This document shows positions 52,630 to 62,200 of a stretch of 64,000 nucleotides of DNA, one piece after another. The stretch is taken from contig JARKRC010000056.1 in assembly GCA_029974595.1 (NCBI GenBank), forward strand, positions 62,001-126,000, written 5' to 3'. Under the pieces are notes generated by a model that had not been told where the DNA came from, searched no databases, and saw only the letters and a program-made list of their open reading frames with translations. The stretch comes from Ereboglobus sp. (GTDB taxonomy: Bacteria; Verrucomicrobiota; Verrucomicrobiia; Opitutales; Opitutaceae). Position numbers and translations under genes: made by a program. The stretch's first letter is position 1; each line of letters begins with the position of its first letter.

Positions 52630-53667
52630 TCAAGGGTCCTGGCTGCCGTTTTGCGTGCCCGAGATTGAGGGCGGGGGTGCCGTTCCGGAAGGCGTGCTGA
52701 TGTATTCCTTGACGACGGCTTCGCCGATTTCGACCTTGCCTTCCTTGATGGGGCGTTTCGTGACGATTTCGGGCACTTTGGTTTCGCGCCCAAGAAAATA
52801 AGCGCCGTTGTCGATGAGCCCGGGCATGGTCTGCTCAAGGGACACACCTTGCGCGGGCGTGGTCATGTTCGTTTGCCAGAGGAGGACTCGTTCGCCGCGC
52901 CTGGCATAGGCGGCGGCGTCAAACGACTGCACGATGAGATAGTAGCAATCATCGAATACCTGCGATACGAGCATGGCGGTGAGGTCATCGCGATTCATGA
53001 ACCGGTTGAACGGCCCCGTGTCGGAGCCCATGCCTGCGAACTTTGATTGGTCGGCAATCGCCACTTCCATTTCCCTGGCAAATTTGTTTCCGCCGACGAT
53101 CTTTGCGCGCGAGAGGATGTTTTTGAAATTTTCACTGTTGATCCTATAGCCGCTCCCAAGGTTGAGCGTGGTTGATGCCACGGTGTCTTCATCATTCGCG
53201 CCGGCTTGGATGTCGTCCAAGGTGCTGATGGTATTGTGCGAACCCCAGATCAAGCGGAGGATTTGGGTGGGCGGATGCTCCGCATCGGAGGGACGGTAGC
53301 CATTGGAGGCGAGGGCGACGGTTAGCTTTTCTTGCAGTTGCTCGATTTGCATCGGCTTTTCATCCCCGTAATTCTGTCCTTCGACATGATGTCCGGCAGA
53401 AGTGGAAAGATAGTAAACGGGATGTTCGAATGAGGGCGGCGGGAGCTTGCGTCCTGCATCGGTCAATTCGGTGACGAAAGTGAAATCGAGGAGAGGATTC
53501 CGTTGAAACGATGTGGGCAGGATGGAAAATCTCCACTTCGATGAGGACGTGGGTTTTTTGGCTGCCTTCGCCTCGGAGGGCGGAGTTGTCTGGGCGGCGG
53601 CTTCCGGCTGCGATGGCGGGGCAAAAAAAAGGGCGGCGCATAATGCGCTGGGGAGCAGGTTTTTCAT
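52630..53667 (-). CDS. Secreted protein of unknown function
   Basis: A 345-residue protein from ATG 53667 with a signal peptide (LLPSALCAALFFAPPSQPEAAA) and a Lys/Pro-rich linker. The body holds PVYYLSTSAGHHVEGQNYG, TQILRLIWGSHNTISTLDD, and DDCYYLIVQSFDAAAYARRGERVLLWQTNMT. I recognise no named family. No cysteine pairs or enzyme motifs stand out. It is on the same strand as the polysaccharide operon but 171 nt upstream of GH105, with an AT-rich palindrome between, so it is probably separate. It is divergent from the SMP-30 gene. Confidence 0.7.
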   Translation of the reverse strand: MKNLLPSALCAALFFAPPSQPEAAAQTTPPSEAKAAKKPTSSSKWRFSILPTSFQRNPLLDFTFVTELTDAGRKLPPPSFEHPVYYLSTSAGHHVEGQNYGDEKPMQIEQLQEKLTVALASNGYRPSDAEHPPTQILRLIWGSHNTISTLDDIQAGANDEDTVASTTLNLGSGYRINSENFKNILSRAKIVGGNKFAREMEVAIADQSKFAGMGSDTGPFNRFMNRDDLTAMLVSQVFDDCYYLIVQSFDAAAYARRGERVLLWQTNMTTPAQGVSLEQTMPGLIDNGAYFLGRETKVPEIVTKRPIKEGKVEIGEAVVKEYISTPSGTAPPPSISGTQNGSQDP

Positions 53668-53776
53668 GGAAATTATTTTGCGATGATAAACAGGTATTTC
53701 AATTGATGAAACCGATGACAGGCTGTTTTTATGGGCGGCATCCGGTTGTATTGAAACTGCAAAAATCATACGGGAA

Positions 53777-54676
53777 ATGGAAACTTTCGAAAATCATGGG
53801 AAAAACACAATGCGCGCAGCCTTGGATGTCCGTGCCGGACTCGGCGAAGGGGCGCTGTGGGATGCGCGCGCGCAGGCGTTGCTGTGGGTGGACATCACGG
53901 GAAAAAGCGTTTCGCGATTTGATCCCGCGAGCGGAGAGAATCGTGTTTTGAAACTGGATACAACGCCGGGCGCGGTTGTGCCGTCGGCGGGGGGGGATTT
54001 GATTGTGGCCGCACGCGGAGGGATTGCGCGGCTCGATCCGTCGCGCGGCGTTTTATCGGGATTGATTGTGCCGCGCGGGCATGACGCGGGGAGGACGCGT
54101 TTCAATGATGGCAAGTGCGATCCGAGGGGACGGTTTGTGGCCGGAACGACATCGCTGTCCGGCGAACGCGGCAAATGCGCCTTGTATTCGCTGGAGGGGG
54201 GCTCGGTGCGGAAACTTTTGGACGGTGTGTCCATTTCAAATGGCATCGCATGGAGCATCGACGGGCGGAAAATGTATTACATAGACACGCCGACGCGCGA
54301 AGTCGCGGTGTTCGATTATGATTTGGATTCGGGTGAAATCGGCGGGCGGCGCGTGGCGGTGGAAATCCCGGCGGAGATGGGCTGGCCCGACGGGATGACA
54401 ATCGATGCCGAGGGGATGCTGTGGATTTGCCTGTGGGAAGGCTCGGCGGTCACGCGATGGAACCCGGCGACGGGCGCATTGCTCGCGCGATACGATGTCC
54501 CGGCGCTGCACGTCACATCGTGCGCGTTTGGCGGGAGTGATTTGGGGACGCTTTTCATCACGACGGCGCGTGTCGATACCCCGGCGGATGTGCTGTCGGG
54601 GCATCCGCTGTCGGGGGCGATTTTTTCGATGCGGCCGGGTGTGCACGGAGTGCGGGCGGCGGAGTTTGCGGGATAG
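53777..54676 (+). CDS. SMP-30/gluconolactonase/LRE family protein
   Basis: A 299-residue beta-propeller enzyme. Family motifs: LGEGALWDARAQALLWVDI, RFNDGKCDPRGRFVAGT with the metal-binding Asn-Asp, SISNGIAWS, and WPDGMTIDAEGMLWICLWEG. These proteins hydrolyse sugar lactones using a divalent metal; a gluconolactonase-like role in the breakdown of sugars released by the neighbouring operon is plausible. ATG 53777 or the ATG at 53810 could start it; the latter lies nearer to the conserved region. The stop codon is TAG. Confidence 0.88.
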   Translation: METFENHGKNTMRAALDVRAGLGEGALWDARAQALLWVDITGKSVSRFDPASGENRVLKLDTTPGAVVPSAGGDLIVAARGGIARLDPSRGVLSGLIVPRGHDAGRTRFNDGKCDPRGRFVAGTTSLSGERGKCALYSLEGGSVRKLLDGVSISNGIAWSIDGRKMYYIDTPTREVAVFDYDLDSGEIGGRRVAVEIPAEMGWPDGMTIDAEGMLWICLWEGSAVTRWNPATGALLARYDVPALHVTSCAFGGSDLGTLFITTARVDTPADVLSGHPLSGAIFSMRPGVHGVRAAEFAG

Positions 54677-54692
54677 CCCGGCGGGTTGGCGG

Positions 54693-57600
54693 CTACCAGC
54701 GGCAGTTAAGGCCCGCGTTGATGGAGTAGCTGTCGACCTTGCCGCCGTTTTGGAGGGTGCCTTCGAGGATGGCGGAGAAGCGGTTGCTGAGTTGCGCGCT
54801 GAGGCCGGCACTCAACTGGAAGCTGCTTCCGCCCAAATCATCGCGGTAAGGCTCCATGGAGACGGGGAATCCATTTGAGTTGAGAGTGGTGACGGTCATG
54901 TCGCCTTTGAAGTCGTGATTGTAACCGAAGGTAATCCACGGGTGGAGGACTTTGCCGTTTTTGAGCGTGATGAGTTTGCGAGCGGAAATGGAGAGTCGGC
55001 TTTCGAGCGAATTGGCTTCGTCGATGCGGGCATACTTTTGGCCAAAGGTGTAGGTACGACCATAGGCATCCCTTACGTCGTCCACGCCGCGGGCTTGGAA
55101 GATGAGTTGGGCTTGTGGAACGAGGGTCCAGCCGTTCTTCAGCGCGGCAGTGTAGGAGAGGCGCGCGAAGCCGCCCCAACTGGCGCCGGTGGTGTCGAAC
55201 TCGGGCGTATCGATGACGTTGATGGTGTAGTCGTCCCAAGTATACTTGGCGACGAAGTCAACGCCCCATGCGTCGTGCTGGAGGGCGAGGTAGGCGCCGA
55301 GGCTCTTGGAATCGAGCTTCACGAAGGGGTTGTTGAAGAGGCTGGCAATCTCGATCTTGGAGTTGGTGTAGTCAGCAAAAAGGCCGTAAATGACAGTGCC
55401 ACTGCGGGAGGTGTCGGCGGGGATGTCGAAGCCGACTTGGACGCCGTTGGTGGTGGCCCAATTTTGGTCGTAGAAACGGTCGCGGCGGTAGTAGCCTTGG
55501 AGCCAGATGCCTTTGTCACGGTCTTTGTTGTCAGCGGCGGTTTGCAAGTCGTGGAGCCGGTCAAGGCGCTGTCCGATAGAGTTGAGGGTGGCGCGGTTGA
55601 CGGCGATGCTGATCGGGTTGATGGCGAGCACGGCGGGCACTTCGGCAGAGTCGGAGGCGATGAGGCGGACTTCGTTTTGGTAGGTATAGATGCGGTAGTC
55701 GTGCGAGCCAATGACGACGCGGTTGGAGCTGGTGCCGTCGGTGATGGTGAAGACTTTTTGGGGCATGTCGCCAGCTTCGTTGATGATGAGAGCGGGGATG
55801 TCGGTGAGATAGGATTCGTAGGCGCCGGGATTGGCGCGCAGGTCGGTGACATTCACGCGGATGAGGGTGCGCCCGGTAATTTCGCCGCCCTGGATGATGA
55901 TTTGATCAACCATGGTGTCTGCTGTGTCCGTGGCGCGGAGATTCATGCCGATGGTGCTGCCCGCCGCACCGGTGTAGCCGTTTTGGATGGTGAGGCGGGT
56001 GCCGACGGTGTTGGAGCCGCCAATGGTGATGTTGCCCGCGTTCACGATGGAGCGGAGGGTGTGGTCGTGACCGTTGAGCTGAAGTGAGCCGGCGGCCTTG
56101 ATGGTGTAGAATGAGTTGGAGGAGAGAAGGCCGGGGCCGCCAGCCCTCAGGTAACCGGCCTCAATGGTTGTGTTGCCGGCGTAAGTGGCCGCCTGGGTGA
56201 GGACGAAGCCGCCGGGGCCCTGCTTGGTGAAGCCGCCATTGCCGCTGAGTGTGCCGACGAGGGCGACCTCGCGGTTCTCGGCGATTTCCGCAATGGCGGT
56301 GGCGCCGTTTTCTATGGTGGCATTGGTGGCGAGGGTGCCCGCGCCGATGATGCGGGTGTTGTTGCCGAGGGAGAGCGCCCTGAGCGCGAGGGTCTCGGTG
56401 CCAACCTCGGCGCCGCCCACGGCAGCTCCGACGCGCACGGTGGCGCCGCCGTGCGCCCGCACGATTTCCGCGATACCCCCGCCGCCAAAGGTGGCGCCAT
56501 CGTCGATGTCAACGTCGCTGAGTTTTGCGCCGGTGGCGAGCAGCAGGGATCCCTCGCGCACATCGAAGGTGCCGGTGGCGGTGGAGTCGGCGGCGGTGAA
56601 GGTGAGAGTGCCGACGCCGGTCTTGGCGAAGTAGCCGTTGCCATGGAGCGAGCCGACGAACGAGGTATTGTTCTCCTGGTGGAAGAGAACGGTGCCGGAA
56701 TTGGTGATGGTGGCGTTTTTGCCAAGGGTGTCGGCATTGCCGATGACCGTGCCTTGCTGGACATCGATGCCGCCGGCAAAGACATTGGAGGTATTTTCAA
56801 AAATGACTGTGCCGGTTCCCTGCTTGATAAATTTGCCGGAGGCCGCGCCGCCGAAGCCGGCGTCCTGATCGCCGGAGCTAAGTGCATCCGTGCTGATGCG
56901 CCCCTCGCCGGTGAAGGTATAGTCGCCATTGCCGGTGATGAGCATTTCAGACGCGGCGACGCTGGTGTGGTGTATTTCGATGGAATGCGAACCCGTGGCC
57001 GCAAAGGTGACTTTATCGCCGTCGACAAAGTAATTGTCTGTCCCGGCCCAACTGGCGGTTGAATTGTAGTCCCACATGTTGCCGCCAACCCCCGTCCATG
57101 TAAGCGAGGTGTTGGTCTTGGAAATCGCGACTTGGAGTGTCTTTGCGTCGGGCGTGAGGCTGTAGGCAAGCAACTCACGAGCGCTGGCGGTCACGCCGTT
57201 GCGGCTGGTCACGATCGCGTCGATAAGAGCGGAGTCGAGGGTGCCGCTGACAACATCGATCAAAGTAAACTGGCCCATGCGAAGGCTGGAAAAGTCCATG
57301 TTGAGGGCGCCGCCAATCGTGATGTTGTCGGCGACAAGTTTGTCCGACGCTCCGTCGTAAATATCGAATTTCATCAGGAGATTGCCGCCGGTGGAAAGGT
57401 CGTCGATCGTGAGCGTGACAGGGGTGGTGACCAACGCGTCGAAGTGGGTGATTCCGACCTGAAGGGCGCCCGAGTTGGCATAGATGATGTTGCAGTTTAG
57501 GTTTCCGGTGCTGCCGAAACTGGCGCCGTTCGCGATGGCAACGCTGGTTGGAGAGAGCCCCTCGACGAACAATCCGCCGTTGATAACGTTGACGACGCCT

Positions 57601-59186
57601 GAAATAACACTGTTGGTGTTTGAAAGCGTGACATTGCCAGCGCCGGTTTTGACCAGTCCCAAGGAGCCGGTGACCACCCCGGTAAGTTTCAACGACGCAC
57701 CTGTGGAAGCGCCAACATTCAGCGCGACACCCTGGGAGCGCACGCTGTTGGTCAGCTCTGTTGTGACATCCGCGCGCAATGTGCCGCCCGTGATAAGGAC
57801 GTCATTCACGCCGATCGCGTATTCATGCGCGACGCCCAGCACGCCGCCGGCAAGGGTTATAGGGTCAACGCCGAAGCTCACGCTGTTATCGGAGGCGAGA
57901 ACAAGCGTTCCCGCGCCTCTTTTTTCGAACCCGCCCTGCGCGTTGATGGCACCGTCGAAAACCGTGTCGCCATTATTGATGGCGATGAGTTTCCCGGTGC
58001 CCAGGTCGATATTGCCGGAGCCCGAGATATTGTTGAGGGTCTGGTTGAGGTTCAGCGCGGACAGGGAGGCATCGGCCCCGACAAATACAGCGCCGCTGGT
58101 GGCAAGCTGGTTGGTGGAGGTGAGAATGAGAGAACCGGCGGTTATCGCGGTCGAGCCGGTATAGGTGGTGTTGGTCGCGGTGGTGTTGAGGGTGAGCGTA
58201 CCCCCGCCGAGCTTGGTGAGGCCGCCGGTGCCGCGAATGATGACGGTGTTGGCGATGCCGATATTGAAGCCGTTGCTGTCGATAAACGCGCCATCGCCCA
58301 TGGTCGTCATGGTGATGTTGCCCCGGATGAAGTTGGCATAGCCTGTGCGCGCCTGCAGCACACCGCCGTCAAATATGAGCTTGCTATTGGCAGCCAAAGC
58401 CGCGGCGGCCGTTTCGATGCCAGTGAAGGTCGAGAGGGTTGCGCGATTGGCGGCATTGGTGCTGCTCAATGTCAATGTGCCCAAGGCCGCGGCGGTGCGC
58501 CCAAGGTTGACGCCGCCGTTTGCGACGTTCACACGCGCGGAGTCTTTGATGGTCAGATTTCCGCCGCCAGAGGCGCCATACCCGACATAGATTGCCTGGA
58601 GGGAGGCGCTGGCGACATTCCATGTGGCATTTTCCCTGATCGTCACGAAGCCCGCGCTGGCCCCGGATTCGGCGATCAGAACGTAACCGCCACCCAGATT
58701 TTCCATCACCGCGTTGCCACTGATGTCCGCGTAGCCCGTGCCTTGGTAACCGAAATCCATGTTGGCGGCGGCAAATGATATATAGGCGTTATCCGTGACA
58801 ACCAAATACCCTTTATGGCCCGCGCCAGCGCCAATGCGGGTGTTTCCCACGCTGCCAACGACAAGGGTGCCGGTGTTATTAAGTGTGAGGGTGCCGGAGC
58901 CGATGAGGGTGCCGCCGTTCACAACCAAAGACTGGGCCGCCCAGTAGCCGTCGCTAATCACCGGGAAGGGATTGCCAACATTCTCAGCAGTGGGATTGAT
59001 CGTAACGGCATCCGTGCCAGTCGGGATGGTGGTGCCGGAGCTCCAGTTGCCCGGGGTGCTCCATTCACTCGTGCCGGCGTTCCCCGTCCAAGTTTGCGCT
59101 TGGGCGGAGATTGCAAGGGCGCCGCCGAGCAGGAGAATCGCGGCGGCCTGGATGATGTTGTGCTTGAGCATGCCTTGAGTTTTCAT
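54693..59186 (-). CDS. Autotransporter with beta-strand-repeat passenger and C-terminal barrel (AT1)
   Basis: A 1497-residue protein from ATG 59186 with a signal peptide (IIQAAAILLLGGALAISAQAQ). The passenger has many autotransporter-associated beta-strand repeats of the TGTLTLNNT/GGLTKLGGGTLTL/TYTGSTAITAG type, indicating a beta-helix. The last 280 residues form the translocator barrel (KGIWLQGYYRRDRFYDQNW ... LQNGGKVDSYSINAGLNCRW), ending in a terminal aromatic as BAM substrates do. Type Va secretion to the cell surface is inferred. It is about as long as, and clearly paralogous to, its neighbour AT2. Adhesion or surface binding is possible; no catalytic motif is seen. Confidence 0.88.
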   Translation of the reverse strand: MKTQGMLKHNIIQAAAILLLGGALAISAQAQTWTGNAGTSEWSTPGNWSSGTTIPTGTDAVTINPTAENVGNPFPVISDGYWAAQSLVVNGGTLIGSGTLTLNNTGTLVVGSVGNTRIGAGAGHKGYLVVTDNAYISFAAANMDFGYQGTGYADISGNAVMENLGGGYVLIAESGASAGFVTIRENATWNVASASLQAIYVGYGASGGGNLTIKDSARVNVANGGVNLGRTAAALGTLTLSSTNAANRATLSTFTGIETAAAALAANSKLIFDGGVLQARTGYANFIRGNITMTTMGDGAFIDSNGFNIGIANTVIIRGTGGLTKLGGGTLTLNTTATNTTYTGSTAITAGSLILTSTNQLATSGAVFVGADASLSALNLNQTLNNISGSGNIDLGTGKLIAINNGDTVFDGAINAQGGFEKRGAGTLVLASDNSVSFGVDPITLAGGVLGVAHEYAIGVNDVLITGGTLRADVTTELTNSVRSQGVALNVGASTGASLKLTGVVTGSLGLVKTGAGNVTLSNTNSVISGVVNVINGGLFVEGLSPTSVAIANGASFGSTGNLNCNIIYANSGALQVGITHFDALVTTPVTLTIDDLSTGGNLLMKFDIYDGASDKLVADNITIGGALNMDFSSLRMGQFTLIDVVSGTLDSALIDAIVTSRNGVTASARELLAYSLTPDAKTLQVAISKTNTSLTWTGVGGNMWDYNSTASWAGTDNYFVDGDKVTFAATGSHSIEIHHTSVAASEMLITGNGDYTFTGEGRISTDALSSGDQDAGFGGAASGKFIKQGTGTVIFENTSNVFAGGIDVQQGTVIGNADTLGKNATITNSGTVLFHQENNTSFVGSLHGNGYFAKTGVGTLTFTAADSTATGTFDVREGSLLLATGAKLSDVDIDDGATFGGGGIAEIVRAHGGATVRVGAAVGGAEVGTETLALRALSLGNNTRIIGAGTLATNATIENGATAIAEIAENREVALVGTLSGNGGFTKQGPGGFVLTQAATYAGNTTIEAGYLRAGGPGLLSSNSFYTIKAAGSLQLNGHDHTLRSIVNAGNITIGGSNTVGTRLTIQNGYTGAAGSTIGMNLRATDTADTMVDQIIIQGGEITGRTLIRVNVTDLRANPGAYESYLTDIPALIINEAGDMPQKVFTITDGTSSNRVVIGSHDYRIYTYQNEVRLIASDSAEVPAVLAINPISIAVNRATLNSIGQRLDRLHDLQTAADNKDRDKGIWLQGYYRRDRFYDQNWATTNGVQVGFDIPADTSRSGTVIYGLFADYTNSKIEIASLFNNPFVKLDSKSLGAYLALQHDAWGVDFVAKYTWDDYTINVIDTPEFDTTGASWGGFARLSYTAALKNGWTLVPQAQLIFQARGVDDVRDAYGRTYTFGQKYARIDEANSLESRLSISARKLITLKNGKVLHPWITFGYNHDFKGDMTVTTLNSNGFPVSMEPYRDDLGGSSFQLSAGLSAQLSNRFSAILEGTLQNGGKVDSYSINAGLNCRW

Positions 59187-59238
59187 GGCGGAAAGGTTTA
59201 GGTTTGGGAGTTTGGGTTTAAGTTTGGTTTTTGGGACG

Positions 59239-62200
59239 TTACCAGCGGTAGTTGATGCCGGCGTTGAGGCCGTAGCCGGTGATGGGACCGCCTGTTTGCA
59301 GGGAAACGTCCATGTAGGCGTCGACGCGGCGTCCGAGGCGCGCGGGGAGGCCGGCGGTGATGAGGCAACTGCCGCCGCCGAAGTCCTCGCGGACAAAGGC
59401 GTTGTTCACGGTGGTCACCATGAGGTCGCCCTTGAACTCATAGACGAAATTCGCGTTGAGATAGGGCGCAAGGGAAACCGTGTCGCTCACGGTGATGAGT
59501 TTGCGGATGCCGAGACCGAGGCGGCCCTCAAAGGAGGCGGGGACGTTGACGCGCATCTGCTCGGGGCCGAAGGTGTAGGTGCGGCCAAAGGTGTCGGTCG
59601 CGCTGTTGATTTTGCGCTGTTGATAGGCGAGCTGGATCTGCGGGATGAGCGTCCAGTCTTTGCCGAGGTCGCAGATTTTGATGGCGCGAACCATGGCACC
59701 CCAGGTGTAGCCGTCGGTTTCCATGGACTGCTCGCCATTCTGATAACTGTAGACGTCGCCAATGCTGATTTTGTACTCGTCCCACGAATAGCGGGCGGCA
59801 ACGTCAACGTGCCAGTCGAGGTCGGAGTAAGCGGAGAGGTAGGCGCCGATGCCGGTCGAGGAGAGGTCGGTCTCGGTCTTATTGGTGAGGGTGGCGGAGG
59901 CCTCGGTGTGATCCATGAAGGCGCCGTAGATGGTGTAGGTTTTGCCGGCTCTTTTCTTGCGTTTGTCCACGCCGGCCTGGACGCCCCAGGTGGTGCCGTC
60001 GGAGTCGGGGAATTGGGCGCCGTCGAGTTTGTCGGCGCGGTAGTAGGTCTGCGCCCAGGCCTGGACGCCGGTGTCGTTGTCGCCGGGAAGGGCGTGGGCG
60101 GCGTGCAGGTAGTCGAGACGCTGGTTGATGGAGCCGTAGGCGGCGCGGTTGGCCATGATGCTGACGGCGTTGGCGGCGAGGGCCGCGGGCATTTCGGCGG
60201 CGGTGGTGGCTTTGAGTTCGATGCCCGCGTCGGTGTATTTGATGACGTAGTCGCGCTGGCTCATGACGACGCGATCGTAGCCGCGCCCGTCGTCGAGGAC
60301 GAAGGTGCCGGGCACAAGCTCGCCAGCCTCGGCGATGATGATGGGGTCGAGGTCATAGACGACGCGGGTCCAGTCGGTGCGGTTATCGGTGAATTGGACA
60401 AACACCTTGGTTGTGCCCGAGATGTTGGCGGCGTTGGTGAAGACAAGCTGGTCGGAGAGAGTCTTGGTCTTGTCGGCGGCGATGATGTTGAAGGAAATGC
60501 CGCCGGTGTTGCCGGAATCGTAGGAGCCGGTGATCGTGAGCTTGATGCCGGCGTTGGGAAGGTTGTTGCCGCCGATGTAGATGCGCCCGTGATTGATGAC
60601 CTCGGGCAGCGTGTGGCTGAATCCGCCGAGGCTGAGGCTCGCGCCTTGGTTAATGTGGAAGGAGGGCGAGTTCGGGGAGAGCGCGTTTTCCGCACGGGCG
60701 ATCAGGGAGCCCTCCGCGACGGTGGTGCGACCGGTGTAGGAAGAGGGGGCCTCGAGGATGACGTTTCCGCTGCCAGTTTTTATGACGTCACCGGAACCAA
60801 CGAGAGAGCCGGTGACGACAAGGCCGCTGGTAAAGGCATTAACGCCAGAGCCATTGTCCAGAGTGAGAGTGTTATTAAAGCTAACTGAATCCGTCATGAT
60901 GGTGCCGCTGCCGACCAGTCTGCCGCCTCCGTCGAGCACGATTTTGCCAATTTTAAGAACGCCGACTCTATCGTAGTATGCCATGTTATATGTTCCAGAG
61001 GTATAGGCATTACGGGTGACTCCAATGTGTACATTCGTTGAATTGTTGGCTACATGCAGGGTGCCATCGATTATTCCCGCGCCAAATACGACGGCGGTGG
61101 CGGGTCCACTATTTATGGTGAGATCGCCCGCTATGCGGGAGGGATTCGGTACAGAAGTGCTGGTGACGACAGGTGCGCCGCTACCGGTGGGGAAGGTGGT
61201 ATTGGTGATGACGAGGGAGCCTGTGGAAAGATAGATGCCAGTGGCTCCAGCCGTGCTGACGGAGCCGTTGATCTTACTGCCCTCCAAGAGATCAACCATG
61301 AAGTAGGCTCCTGTGCTGGTCACAGGGCCGTCCACGTAACTGTTCGCACTGAGGAACATTGTCCCGGTTTGTATTTCAGCGGCGCCCTTGATGGTGCCGC
61401 TTGCCCCAAGCCAGACACCACCCACGCCATTAATTGCAGCCGGCCCGCCGAGGATGCCGTGCGTGCCGATGGAGATGACGCCGGAACCGACGGATGCAGA
61501 GCCGCTGATGGCGCTCGTGGCGCCAACAATAATGGCGCCAGCGCCCTGGATTACGGCCGGCCCTTGGATGGAGCCATTGGCGCCGATGTTGATGGTGCCG
61601 GATTGAGCGGTGGCGGAGCCGTTGATGACGCTGTTTGTACCGATGACGATGTTACCTGTGCCGGTGGCGGCAGATCCGGTGATGGTGTTGTTATTGCCGG
61701 CGGTGATGTTGCCCGTGCCGCTGATGGCGATGGAGCCGACATGGGAGTTGTTGCTTATCGTGAAGGAGCCATTCGTGAGCGTGGTCGGGCCGGCGAAGGT
61801 GAAGTCGGTGCCGGCGGTGACGTTTGAGTTGCTTCCGGTGATGGCGGACGAGTTGTAGGTAACGCTGGCGCTGAAGGTGAGCGTGCCGCCCGCGAGTTCC
61901 GTCCTGCCGGTGAAGCCGGCGAGGTTGTTACCGACAGTGAGCGTCCCCGCGCCGGTTTTGCCGAGGACGCCCGTGCCGGTGAGAATGCCGGTGTAGGTGG
62001 CGTTGCCGGTCTGGTTGAAGATGGTCGCGCCGTTGTTGGCGATCTTGGCGTCGCCAAAGTGGGCGACGCTGCCGATGAGCGTGCCCTGCCGGACGTCGAT
62101 GCCATTGGTGAAGCTGTTGGGGGTGCTGTTGGCGAGAGTGACGGTGCCGGTGGTGTTGATGGTGAAAATGCCTGCGGGCGCGACGCCGCCGAAACTCGTC

